A stretch of DNA of 64,000 nucleotides from Vandiemenella viatica. Its lineage: Eukaryota; Arthropoda; Insecta; Orthoptera; Morabidae. Under the pieces are notes generated by a model. It worked only from the letters and a program-made list of their open reading frames with translations. It was not told the DNA's origin and did not search any database. Positions 33,251-44,060 of this stretch are shown here, in pieces. The stretch is taken from NCBI GenBank assembly GCA_031002005.1, contig CM061921.1, positions 126,200,597 through 126,264,596 of the forward strand. The letters are read 5' to 3'. Position numbers and translations under genes: made by a program. Positions within the stretch are counted from its first letter, which is position 1, and the number at the start of each line of letters is the position of its first letter.

Positions 33251-34200
33251 GACACACATTTCGTTTAAACTTATTGGTAAACATGCGTACTCCCACTTCC
33301 ACTTTTGAGTGTAGTGAAATACTTCTTCCACCAACCTATTTGAGTCGGAAGGAACAGGAACGATAAAATTAGAGAAATAAGGTGCCGGTAAGATTCTTAT
33401 ATGAATTCTTTTTTCCCTCGTACCATTAGGGGTTGGAATGCACAGGAAAGAGATTAGCTTTGGTGCTGAGCACCCTCGGCCACCCCACAATTTTGTGAAT
33501 TGTAGAGTATATATGTAGATGTAGATTTCTGCCATAGATGCATGTGTCATGGTGCACCACTTTTCAGCAAAAACTATCTATCGCAGATCACTGGCGTTTG
33601 TTTGTGGTAGTAACACAAAGTCACCTTTCGATCATAACGTTGGCCGAATTTCAGTAACTGTGGGAGATATGGTGGTTGAAAGTGGCCTATCAAGGATATT
33701 TTCGTATTTCGAAGAAGACATGTGTCTCCGCATATGTCACATATCATAGAGCACTGTTGTTTATGTGTGGTAGTAGTATCATATCTCCTGTCATGCACTA
33801 TGGGTGTTAGATGTCTGTAGCTATGGCGGTGTGGGAGGTATGGCGGTTGAAACTGGTCGACCTGCGGATCTTTCAAAATTTCTACCAAAAACGCATGTGT
33901 CCATGTGTATCACTTTTCAGCGAAAACTATGAAGCACAGATCACTGGTCTTTGTGTGTTGTAGTAACACAGAATCACCCATCGGTCACAATGTTGGCCAA
34001 ATTTAGGTAACTTTGGGAGTGTGGGAGATATGGTGGTTGAAAGTGGTCGATCAAGGATATTTTCGTTTTTCGTCCAAAGACATGTGTGTCCATAAATATT
34101 ACTTTGCCGCCAGAACTACATTGCACAGATGACTGGCTTTTGTGTCTGGTAATAGCATCGAGTCTCCCATTGTGCACTATGGTTGTTAGATGTTGGTAGC

Positions 34201-34479
34201 TGTCAATCCAAATTCTTTACAAACACGAACGAAGTCGTCGATACCAAGCAGTTTAGAAATAAAATGTTGAAGAAAACAAGAGAACAATGAGAATAAATTA
34301 TGAATTGAATTCAGATACAAGGGCATGGGGGAGTGGATCAAATTTCCCTGTGAGACAATGAACAATTTACCTTAGTCTGTAAAGGCTAAAGTATTTAAGA
34401 ATTAAAAGTAGGCGTGTAGGGAAATTGCCATCAGGGTATTAGAAAGTAAGAATATTAATAATAATGCAATAATGCCAAG
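34201..34479. other. Short unassigned stretch
   Basis: AT-rich sequence between the satellite and the next LINE relic, without recognisable features. Confidence 0.4.
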
Positions 34480-35270
34480 AAGTCATTGTAAGATCACTGA
34501 TTTTAAAGAGTTATTGACAGGAAGTTGCTGGTTTTACCCAATACAGCATCCTAATAGCTTATTACTATGCTTTTTCCCTCATTGATTTTAGAATAAATAA
34601 TGGGACACATTTGCATTTGGCTTTCTATTTATGCATTAAACCATTTATCCACAGTTCCATGTATACCATAGTATTCACTTCTTTCAATGATAATTCTTCA
34701 TTAACAGAGTAATATGCTTTTGGAACACAAAAAAACCTAAAGCGCACATTTTATTATGTAGTTAGCAATGGAGTAAAAGAATTGTCACGAGGTGATATTC
34801 ATGTGGAAAGGAAAGATAAATTATACTCAACATTCACCAAAGTTGAAGGGAGGAGTACAGCAGCAATATGAAATTTCAATTTTGGTGTCTTGGGTAGAAT
34901 TTATCCTTCCTTTCCAAATAAACATTTTATTATGTGATACTTTAAAATAAGTATATAGCTGTATCTGTAGATGACGCTTTTTGGAATCAAAACTGTGAAG
35001 TAGCAAGAATATGCTAGTGTGCAATATGTTTATTTCTCTAAGATATTAGACATTTTTAAAAAATTCTTGAGAATCCTGGAAGGAAATAAATTGGTTTGTA
35101 GTTGTATATACATATCACTTCTCTGTTTTAAAAAATGATTTTACAACTGTATATTTTAATATATTTGGTAATACACCTTGCATTAAGGATTGATTACAAA
35201 TATGAGCCAGTATGTATCTTATACAATCTGAACATCATTCAGTTATTTACATGGATAATGATATCAATGA
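34480..35270 (-). pseudogene. LINE RT fragments (L-C-like)
   Basis: Two minus-strand pieces of one LINE type. The upper, about 35270-35040, encodes ICNQSLMQGVLPNILKYT then FFKTEK and a decayed NYRPISFLPGFSKIF, the start of the reverse transcriptase. The lower, 34790-34480, has the post-RT tail with a QKRAIRMLY-like word near 34560, and matches 5610-5660 at the DNA level. The middle of the RT is missing. Heavily decayed. Confidence 0.55.
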
Positions 35271-35963
35271 AACTGGTATTAGGCAATGAGAACAATGAAG
35301 GATAAGGAAAATAACCTGCCACCTACCCCAGATAAAGGCAGAGAGCTAGGACAAATACAAAACACTAACACTTAAAAAAGTTCAGTGAATAACCTTACTC
35401 ATGTTGGAGGCAAACTAACAATGAGATGTACCATGTTTCCTAAGCTACAAGAACCTTTGGTTTTAACTGTTATACGAGTATATTTCTCATAATTTTAGTG
35501 GTGACAGTTGAATCCCTACAAATCTATTTGGAAAAGAAGTATGAAGAACCCTTAGAGCATCATCTGGAGATTCTTTTTCTATACCTTACTTCTGAACAAC
35601 TGAAGTCAAATATTTTACAAATGCCAGTAATGTACTGTGTTCAAATTCAATTATATCTTTTGAATGATCCACAGATTTTCCCATTTGTATTTTATTATGC
35701 TCTGCATAGTTTTGACTTCATTACTATTTCATCACTCTCCTGCATGATTAGTAAGTTGCTAAAATACTGTGTAATTATGTCCCTTTTCTGTGTTTTGTCA
35801 CTTTGATGACTTATGGGTTTACATTTCTTATTGCTTTCTGTTTTCATATTACTTTTCCATTTTTAACACCACAACAGAAAAGCAAACAAGATGAACTAAA
35901 ATATAGGTGGATGGAGGGAAATCTCCAAGACCAAAGAACGGAGACTTTCCTGGCATATAATTG
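35271..35963 (+). other. Unassigned; one possible exon-like frame
   Basis: At 35498 a pyrimidine-rich tract and AG precede an open frame (VTVESLQIYLEKKYEEPLEH and on) that stays open to 35806. A GTAATG that could act as a donor lies at 35627. I do not recognise the protein, and base use is AT-rich like the surroundings, so this may be chance or a repeat fragment. Confidence 0.25.
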
Positions 35964-36041
35964 CAGTGAAGTCTTCACGCGTGTACTGCCCGGTTGTGTT
36001 TCATAACACAATCCGGTGTTACACCTGTGAAGACTTCACTG
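35964..36041. repeat. short foldback hairpin
   Basis: A 78-bp inverted repeat with perfect outer arms CAGTGAAGTCTTCAC and GTGAAGACTTCACTG and an imperfect inner stem around GGTTGTGTT/AACACAATCC, with a small loop TCAT. It looks like a miniature foldback element; flanks show no clear duplication. Confidence 0.75.
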
Positions 36042-36279
36042 AAGAGAGCTTTGACAGCAAATCACAAGTCAAATACAAATATAGGATTTTTAAAATATTA
36101 CTTAATTTTGCAGGAATCAAAAGAGAAATATGGCAGGTCTAACACGGGAACATATGTTAAAGTTTGCTGCATGTATGAGATCGTAGCACTACTGAGACTC
36201 TGTGATATCTTGATTTGTAGGGAATTTATGTCTATTGAGACCAAGAGAAATTATAGAAACAGAAAGATATCAGTTCTTT

Positions 36280-36690
36280 AGGATATGGGAAGTACATTTG
36301 ATACAGCACAGACATTTTTTGATAAAAAATTGGACACATTAGCATATTTCTGCATTATTAGACTCTTATAAGCCTGTTGCCACAGTCTCCAATTTCTAAC
36401 CCTGTCTGTGGAAAACACATAGCTAATAATTTGTAAATTTGTTATTATTTTTCTTCCTGCATGTGTTGGGAGTTTATTAAAGACATATACCATATTCCTG
36501 TATATGGGACCCCCTTTTGAACAAATGACAATGACTTGAAATCCTTCTGAAGATCATTTGTGATTCTATTGCCATAATTGTGTATTTTACTAACATGATA
36601 CCTGATAAATGTGTAAAATGTTATATTTGTTTCACAACTCACTGCATGAAGTTCTAAAGGTAATATCATAGATAATTCTATATTTATCCT
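36280..36690 (-). pseudogene. LINE C-terminal tail
   Basis: Minus-strand fragment with the tail pattern of CR1/Jockey-type LINEs: HNYGNRITNDLQ near 36580, SLSFVQKGVPYTGI near 36530, then a decayed YNxLPTHxxEEK near 36480. The same pattern (NTRNRNN...SLSLVQMGVNYSG) is better preserved at 41069-41300. Stops are present. Confidence 0.55.
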
Positions 36691-38430
36691 ATTTGTTACT
36701 CTTTTTTATTTATTACTCTTTCCAACTGTACAATTCTATTCACTACTTTAATATGCATATGTTGGTCATTATGTAGCTCCTTATTCTCTTTCTTCTCCAG
36801 TCCGAGACAAAATTCGTGAGACTCTTTGCTTTGTTCTAGACATGACTACCTTAATGGTCTGAATAGCTGATAGATATTACACAAAATCCAAGACTTGATA
36901 GATTAGCAATTCCAATACTTTACTCAAAACTAAAACAAATACATTGACAAGCCTGAACGTGTAACAGACACTGAGAAATGTTGTTCAATGATCTCCAGTT
37001 TAGTGAAGTATGAATACCTGCTTTTTAGTCATACTAATTAAATAAAGAAATTGATTCATTTGTAGGGAATGTTACAACTTTTCTCATAATGTTCATAGCT
37101 GTTGCAGCATTTGAATAATCACTAGACACTGATTATAGTAGTTTCACTGCAAAACACATTATGTACTAAATATTTAAACTTTCAATATCAAACATACAGA
37201 AAAGTAATTTGTAAAACCTATCAGTGAGTTTGTAGGTGTAACAGAACAGGGTTTGCCCTTATATAATCATTTTAAAGGAGGTTGTGGAAGTTAAATGAAT
37301 ACATCACACAGCAATTTAATTAAAAAGATGTATCTAACAATGATTTAACTCACTGAAGAAAATCGGTAGGTTTTAAGCAAAAGATTAATTAATTGGGAGG
37401 AATTATAAAAAAGAAAGTGGTACAGCAAATAAGAGGAACATTTCCCATGAATCTGGTGTCATTATAACTATTTTGAGGGAAATTGTGAAAAATAATAATA
37501 ATGAAATAATGTTAAAAAAAAGGCTTAAAAGTTCATGGCAGGATAATTTCTTCAGTACGAAGTTCTGGAGAAATCAGTGTGGGGTTAGCTAATATAACTT
37601 ATGTGGATGATGAATACAGGGGATCATAATGCTGTGAAAAACTGGTTTTCATCAACCTGCAGCTGACTTTGCTCTGAACAGTTGTGAGGTTACTTCACTC
37701 TCAACCAAGGTTGCTTTAATCCATATAGTCTCAATACGTGTTTCAGTATCATGCACCATTGCAAAATTGCTGCTGTAAGCATGTATATCCATGGAATTGT
37801 GGTTTTTGGGATCTAAAGGACATATAAACTGAATGAAATTTATTGTTTGGGTAATCATTCTTCATGCTTCTAATTAGTATTTGGGATCTGAGGATTAATT
37901 ATACAAATTCAAATAAATAAACTAGCTGAAAAGAACTTTTAGTATAGCACCTTTTCACTATTGACTGAATGAGTTTTTGTTTGAATATATAACAGTTAAT
38001 TTTTTCAAAGTCTCTGAGTGGCAGTCAACCAACGAATTAAGCAACTTCGAGAGTGATCAAGTATGTACTTTGCCAAGAGTGAACAGCTACAATACTAATA
38101 CACAATGGGATATGTGATTGTTGCAGACAGCAGATATGCTTAAGCATTCCATAGACATGAAACATTTCTTCTGCATGTCAATCCATTGAGGGCCAATCTG
38201 CATGTAAAAGTGCCCCCAAATGCTAGAAGTGAATAGCTAACATTTATTTGCCAGTAAAAACTATTCAATCAACTTTGGAAAAAAGAGTATAAAATGATTA
38301 AAAATTGAAAGTTTTATATGTAAAAGCATGATAGTTGTGGAGTTATTTATTATAAAATATTGTGATATATTTTTAGTGTATAAGTAATGAACAGTTTGCT
38401 GTAACATGACACTTTTTTTCCCCATAAGTT
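36691..38430. other. No gene recognised
   Basis: AT-rich sequence with only short frames. I see no terminal repeats or conserved motifs. Confidence 0.45.
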
Positions 38431-38439
38431 ATTGTTGAC

Positions 38440-38970
38440 CAAGTATGCCGAGGTGAAGAGTGACTGCAATCTACACCCAAATATCTAACTGTAAGAGAGG
38501 TTGGAGAGCTGGTGTGTTTGAAATGGGTACATCATATCGTGAAATCTCCCAAAGGATTGGTTGTAGTGTAATGTCAGTATACATACTTGTTACGCAGGGA
38601 ATAAAAGAAGGCTCTACAACTCCTAGAGCAGGCACACTTCCATAGAGAAGGACAACAGCACGTGAAAACTGCCAAATTGTATTGGTGGCTACTGCTAGCA
38701 TACAGGTGGCTGCAGGCTAGATCCAAGCAGTGGTTACAGAGAGAGTAGCCTCCAGATGATTGTAAACAAACTGCTTCAATCTGGGTTACTTCCTCTGACT
38801 GCTACACAATGTGTTCCATTAACCTGATTAAATTTCCAGCATCGTCTAAACCTAGAGTAATGCAAAACTCAAATGGACACATGAATGGCATACATTTGTG
38901 TTTAGAGACAAGTCTCGATTCTGACTGTGGCAAAGTAATAACCGACAACAGAATTCTCACCTGCTTGACA
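38440..38970 (+). pseudogene. Tc1-like transposase relic
   Basis: Plus-strand fragment. RAGVFEMGTSYREISQRIGC is the first helix-turn-helix of Tc1-like transposases, followed by GSTTPRAGTLP (the GRP linker region), RRTTARENCQIV, a second helix region near 38755-38825, and EWHTFVFRDKSRF near 38885. That last word is the first catalytic block, where K has replaced the usual E next to the aspartate of DESRF. Frame changes occur in the middle and the catalytic end is missing. No terminal repeats were found. Confidence 0.65.
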
Positions 38971-39856
38971 GACTCTGCCTACGAATAATGACTTTCCTTA
39001 TGATAATGATAGTGACTATGACAGCCAATTACTGGTATTACAAGCTCATGTATAATAACTCTAAATTTCACACAGTTTAAGAAGTTCCCTCCAGCATTGA
39101 CCCATTATAAGAACTAACAACTGTCCCTCATGAACCAGTATAATAGATCCAACGACAGCTGTCACCACCAATTTGGTTACAGCTATAATTTCAGGCATCT
39201 CCATCTTCAGTATACAAGCATGACACCAGGTTAACACAACTCCTTCAAATAGTGAATCACCTAATTAGAAATGGTAGTTGCTTCACTGGCAAGGACTACT
39301 AATGAGACACACTAGCAATGGATTTTCTCTACCAAATGACGGCCAAAATAGGTTCTGATGCCAAATCACTAAAAATCAGTATAAATTCCAAACTCAAGTT
39401 ACAAGCAGCCAGTACAAATTCAAATCTTGAACTATCATAATTCCTAATATTTGCAAATTAATTCTAAACAAAATATTGAACTACAAAAATCTTTAAATTA
39501 TAAAACTAATGACAACATTCAAGATTGCAAACAAATTCAAAGCTAATTGCCCAGCAAGCTCCATGAGAATATGTTATCCTCATTATCACCAGTTTTAAAT
39601 GAATTTCAGTTAATAGTAGACACTACAGAAAGTAATTCTGAGACAAAATTTAAAACATTCCCAATTAGTATCACAAAAAGTTAAAAAATTTCATAAGAAT
39701 ATATAGAGCATCAGCCAACAATAAAACCATTTGTAAGCTACCTCAGAATTTTGCAAATCCTAACAACAAAGTTTGTTTACAGTACAACGGGCATAAGTCA
39801 AATACCCTATACCGCATCCTTACAGCCAATTACACAGATAACAGAATTCCACAAGG
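38971..39856. other. No gene recognised
   Basis: AT-rich sequence following the Tc1 relic. I see no further transposase motifs, repeats or RNA gene. Confidence 0.45.
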
Positions 39857-40199
39857 TTCTGCGACAACTACTCCCATAAGCTAATTTACAAACATTTAAT
39901 GTTTATAACAGAGAATCAAGAATTTACTTGAAGAATATAAGACTTAATTGGCTAGGTAAGCTTTTAGTTTATGTCTGAATTCTGTGCCACTTAACAACTT
40001 CAATTCTTTGGGGAGTTTGTTGAACAATATTACCTCTTTTTTGAATAGGTATTGTTCAGCATATTTATTACTCACTCTTATTGAATTTAGTCATTTTGAC
40101 CTCTTGTACCATGGCTGTGAATATTGAGGTTGCTGATAAAGTCATCGATTGGTAATGCTGCTGGTGTTGGTGCAAAGTTTAGTCCTTTTTCAATCAACC

Positions 40200-40838
40200 T
40201 CCTCTTCCTGTTGCACATCAATGACCTTCCTGGAAACTTATCTGACAAAGTTAAGAGTGTTTTATTTGCAGATGACACTAAGCCTGACTGTGAGAAAAAC
40301 ACCAAACAGCAATCTAGAATTTAATGTAAGTGAAGTAGCAAATTGGTTTAAGGTAAATTCATTAAAATTTAATTTTGAAAAAACACATTATATTAGGTTT
40401 AAAACAAAAAATTATGCACAGCCAGATTTCCAAGTAAGCTATAAAAATAACACAATATTAGAAACAAAGAGTATAAAATTCTTTGGTATTATAATAGATG
40501 AGAAACTCTGTTGGCATGAACATTTCACTACTGAAGAAGTTAAGTAGTGCTACCTTTGCAATACGAACACTTCCTCTAACAGCAAATCTAGAATTAACGA
40601 AACAGGTGTACTCCTCATATTTTCATTCAGTGATGTCATATGGCATCATCTTTTCGGGAAACTCTTCACAAAGTAAAAAAAGTTTTCATAGCACAGAAAA
40701 GAGGTATTAGGATGTTGTGTAGGGTACAACCAAGAACTCCTTGCAGAAATTTTTTTAAAGAATTCAATATTCTTACAATGACTTCTCAGTATATATATTC
40801 TCTTATGTGCTTTGTCATAGATAATTTTAACTTGTTTA
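40200..40838 (+). pseudogene. LINE RT fragment in the left palindrome arm
   Basis: Plus-strand reverse transcriptase relic: LLFLLHINDLPGNLSDKV and SVLFADDTK at 40200-40285, then after a frameshift NVSEVANWFKVNSLKFN, KFFGIIIDEKLCWHEH near 40480, IRTLPLTANLELTKQVY, IIFSGNSSQSKK, and QKRGIRMLCRVQPRT near 40700. The FADD box keeps both aspartates. The order is that of CR1/Jockey-type RTs. It begins abruptly at the internal inversion point and lacks the upstream RT blocks. Confidence 0.8.
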
Positions 40839-41925
40839 CTTTTATTTATTTATTATTTATCAATTTTTTTCATGTATCCCTGCTGAGGAAAGACCTCTGG
40901 AATGTGAAACATGTCATGGTTAATACACATACATACAATACGAGTCATAATCATAGTAACAACAAGTATATGTTCCAAAGACAAATAAAGAGAATAATAA
41001 TAAACATCAATTTCTCCAACTGAATTTTGCAAAAGTCATATTGAATACAATTAATTAATTTGTTCATATTATTGAATGTTATAGAAGGAGCTGCCAGTAA
41101 GATAATCTCTCAGTTTTTCTTTAAATATATCTTTATTATCTTCAAACTGTTTTATATTCTTCAGAAGTTTATTAAACAGATGTATACCAGAATAATTAAC
41201 TCCCATTTGTACTAATGACAGAGATGTTTGTGTTTTGTACAAGTTATTTCTGTTTCTTGTATTGAATTCATGTACCTGTGAATTAGAAGTAAACAGGTTA
41301 AAATAATCTATGACAAAGCACATGGGAGAAAATATATACTGAGAAGTCATTGTAAGAATATTGAGTTTTTTAAAAAAAAGTATTCTACAAGTAGTTCTTG
41401 GTTGTACCCTACACAACATCCTAATAGCTCTTTTCTGTGCTATGAAAACTTGTTTTACTTTGTGAAGAATTTCCCCAAAATATTATGCCATATAACATCA
41501 CTGAATGAAAATATGAGGAGTACACCTGTTTTGTTAATTCTAGATCTGCTGTTAGAGAAAGTGTTCGTATTGCAAAGGTTGCACTACTTAACTTCTTCAG
41601 TAGTGAAGTGATATGTTCGTGCCAACAGAGTTTCCCATCTATTTTAATACCAAGGAATTTTATAATCTTTGTTTCTAATATTGTGTTACTTTTATAGCTT
41701 ACTTGTAAATCTGGCTGTGCATAATTTTTTTTATTTTAAACCTAATATAATGTGTTTTTTTTTAAATTTAATTTTTATGAATTTGCCTTAAACCAATTTG
41801 CTACTTCACTTACATTAAATTCTAGATTGCTGTTTGGTGTTTTCTCACAGTCAGGTTAGTGTCATCTACAAATAAAATACTCTTAACTTTGTCAGATAAG
41901 TTTCCAGGAAGGTCATTGATGTGCA
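40839..41925 (-). pseudogene. LINE RT and tail in spacer and right palindrome arm
   Basis: Mirror of the plus copy, but with the complete C-terminus: QKR-to-LCRVQPRTTC near 41410, SPMCFVIDYFNLFTS near 41310, then VHEFNTRNRNNLYKTQ, SLSLVQMGVNYSGIHLFNKL and KLRDYLTGSSFYN before the stop at 41069. A 3' untranslated part then runs to the (TTTA)n run near 40845. The RT core side (41925-41420) has frameshifts. The same 3' end occurs at 17925-18620. Confidence 0.75.
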
Positions 41926-42277
41926 ACAAGAAGAGGAGGTTGATTGAAAAAGGACTAAACTTTGCACCAACACCAGCAGCATTACCAATCGCTTACTTTA
42001 TCATCAACCTCAATATTCACAGCCATGGTATAAGAGGTCAAAACAACTAATTTCAAATAAGAGTGAGTAATAAATATACTGAACAAGACCCATTCAAAAA
42101 AGAGGTAATATTGTTCAACAAACTCCCCAAGGAATTGAAGTTGTTAAGTGGCACAGAATTCAGACATAAACTAAAAGCTTACCTAGACAATTAAGACTTA
42201 TATTCTTTAAGTAAATTCTTGATTCTCTGTTATAAACATTAAATGTTTGTAAATTAGCTTATGTAAGTAGTTGTTGC

Positions 42278-43230
42278 AGTTATGGTTGTGGTTAGGTTAC
42301 AATCCTTACTGTGAACCTTTAAGTTTCTGCGCACTCGCTAGTTCCTGATTCTATCACTAACAGCCACCAACAACCGTTAAGTTGGCAAATGAAATGAAAC
42401 TGCACCTTCTTATTTGAAATATGTGCATTTAATAGTTAATAGTATAATCTCGCTCCAACTCCCAACCTTTATGAAAGTTCGCTATTGGTACTTCAATCCT
42501 TTAAGATTACAGGTAATGTCACTGAAAAATTTAGACTGAAAACACACACACTTCTCATTCATACATCATCACACTTATAAGTTCTTATAGCATACATATG
42601 GTCCACCATGAATACAATGCATTAACATTCTGCAAATATGTTTTTCATTACTAAAGTTCCTTCATATCACCAAAGAAAACACCTTCTACGAGACTAATGC
42701 TTCATCATAATGAATTAGCGCGAACACATGATCTCTTCGACTTAATTGTCCGTTTACTTTCCTGACGGACTTGCCAACTCCATGACCAATGGCAGACTGA
42801 TTGTCCGGAAGCCTAGGTGCATATTTCTTCCAAGTGCACCATGCTCCCGAATTGGGGTTTACACCCCCGAGCCCATGGACCCAGCAGATTCTGACGTCAC
42901 TAGATGATGACCAGTTTCAACCCATGATTTAAAACTGGGTTCTACCTCCCTGAACACATGGACTTGGCGGATACTGAGATCACCAAACGACCATGCCAAC
43001 TGCCACTATTTAAAACTTTTAGACTTCTAAAATTAACTTCTAAAATTATCTTCCAAAGTAATGGGGAAATTCCATTAACCCATTCCATACTTAATAATAC
43101 TCTTAGTGGAATTCTGATGTAATAATAATTTACATTGATAAAATTCTTAAATACTCATAGAAATTATATATACAGTATATATATATATAAACAAACATGT
43201 GTTCCTATTTTGTACATTTTATAGGTAAGG
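42278..43230. other. No gene recognised; tandem 84-bp duplication at 42850-43000
   Basis: No coding motif. Two diverged tandem units begin near 42852 (GGGGTTTACACCCCCGAGCCC) and 42936 (GGGTTCTACCTCCCTGAACAC); the first also contains TGACGTCA. A GC-richer patch covers 42750-43000. The rest is AT-rich, with a TATA-rich run at 43170-43190. Confidence 0.45.
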
Positions 43231-43239
43231 AAATAAAAT

Positions 43240-44060
43240 TAATACATGCATGATTCTTACATAATGTTAGGCACAATGAGTTTATACTTTTCACAAAATT
43301 ATGACAAACTACTTCCTTGATCATTTCTTTCTCCTAGACTGAAACTTCCTACAGTATTATCCTCATTTCCATATACCTCTCCCACATTCCAACCATCTAT
43401 GACTATTAAGTTTTCCATTTCCTTTACATATGGGATTCATTCTTCAATTTCATCATATATGTTCTTTCTTTCTTCACCATTTTCCTGTGACTTTGTCATA
43501 TTTACCTTTACTAAGGTGGTTGGAGCAGGTTTAATATTGATCCTCATCAAAATAATTCTGTCTCTAAACTGTTCACAATAACTCACCCATTTCCATACTC
43601 TCTTGTTCATTACAAAACCCCACACCAGTAACTCCACTGACAGCTTATGTGCTAATTATACTGTGTTCCCTTCCACTTAATTTCACTAAACCCAGAGACT
43701 TTTAACTTAAGTCATTCCACCTTCTTAAGTTTTCTTGGCTAACATCCATGATCAGAATTCTAACATTCCACACTCCAACTCATAGAATATTTGTATACAT
43801 TCTGATGACTCTGCCCTGTACAGTCCCCTAATGGAAATCCAATTTGGGCACTAATTTACCTCCACAATATTTTACCCAAGAAAAAAACAATCATTGTATA
43901 TGTAATTTGCGATGATTACATTACCTCAGGACTCCTTTTGGGTTTTTAATGCAGTGGATTCCAGTTGCCTTCTGTATACCCATTCCGTTGATTATTTCTG
44001 ATTTATGCACCTTTAGGGACCGTTTCAAACTTCAAGTGCAAGAATGTGTCCTGGACCACT
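43240..44060 (-). pseudogene. RTE-type LINE endonuclease relic, copy 2
   Basis: Minus-strand endonuclease that matches copy 1 at 850-2770 without its insert. Words: LLVWGFVMNKRVWKWVSYC near 43625, RIILMRINIKPAP near 43560, NGEERKNIYDEIEE near 43470, and LIVIDGWNVGE near 43405. In the last, DGWN stands in place of the GDWN active-site motif, i.e. G and D are swapped by mutation. Stops separate these from SLGERND near 43335. The upstream part to 44060 aligns with 2450-2640. Dead copy. Confidence 0.65.

Larger units (their letters stand above)
29343..33525 (+). mobile_element. L-A, nearly full-length CR1-like LINE
   Basis: A 4.2-kb non-LTR retrotransposon inserted into a type B satellite monomer: the satellite breaks after CAATCCATATT and resumes at ATTTCTGCC. 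It has a 5' leader with two tandem copies of a roughly 128-bp unit, an ORF1 with an esterase-like domain, an ORF2 with endonuclease and reverse transcriptase, and a short 3' end with the repeat TGTAGATGTAGAT. The ORF1 esterase places it in or near the CR1 clade. Both ORFs carry frameshifts and stops, so it is inactive, but it is the best preserved LINE in the window. Confidence 0.85.
28280..34200. repeat. satellite array, about 190-bp monomers, with nested insertions
   Basis: Monomers start at about 28280, 28815, 29008, 29198, 33560, 33738, 33911 and 34101, each opening near CACTTTTCAGC or CACTTTTCTGCC. Two types alternate. Type A contains GTTGGCCGAATTTCAGTAAC and GATATTTTCGTATTTCG; type B contains TGTTAGATGTCGGTAGCT and GTGGTCGACCTGCGG. 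Monomers differ at many positions, so the array is old. It is interrupted by the cassette at 28393-28748 and by the CR1-like LINE at 29343-33525; the monomer phase resumes after each. No coding function is evident. Confidence 0.85.
39857..42277. repeat. large imperfect palindrome built from LINE sequence
   Basis: The left arm 39857-40838 is the reverse complement of the right arm 41291-42277, at high identity (roughly 94% over the stretches I compared), with a spacer of about 450 bp. Each arm joins two oppositely oriented LINE pieces at the same point (about 40205; about 41925 in the other arm). So an internal rearrangement came first and the arm was then copied in inverse orientation. The spacer holds the remaining 3' end of the minus-strand copy (41290-40839) with its (TTTA)n tail. 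Arm identity and shared breakpoint make a single inverted duplication the simplest explanation. Confidence 0.85.

Noticed and set aside
28280..34200. A CRISPR array, given regular repeats
   Set aside because: Units are about 190 bp, diverged, without short palindromic repeats and unique spacers, in eukaryotic DNA.
42590..42620. GGTCCACCATGA as part of another GLDC exon
   Set aside because: Neither frame gives a P-protein motif and no splice sites bound it.
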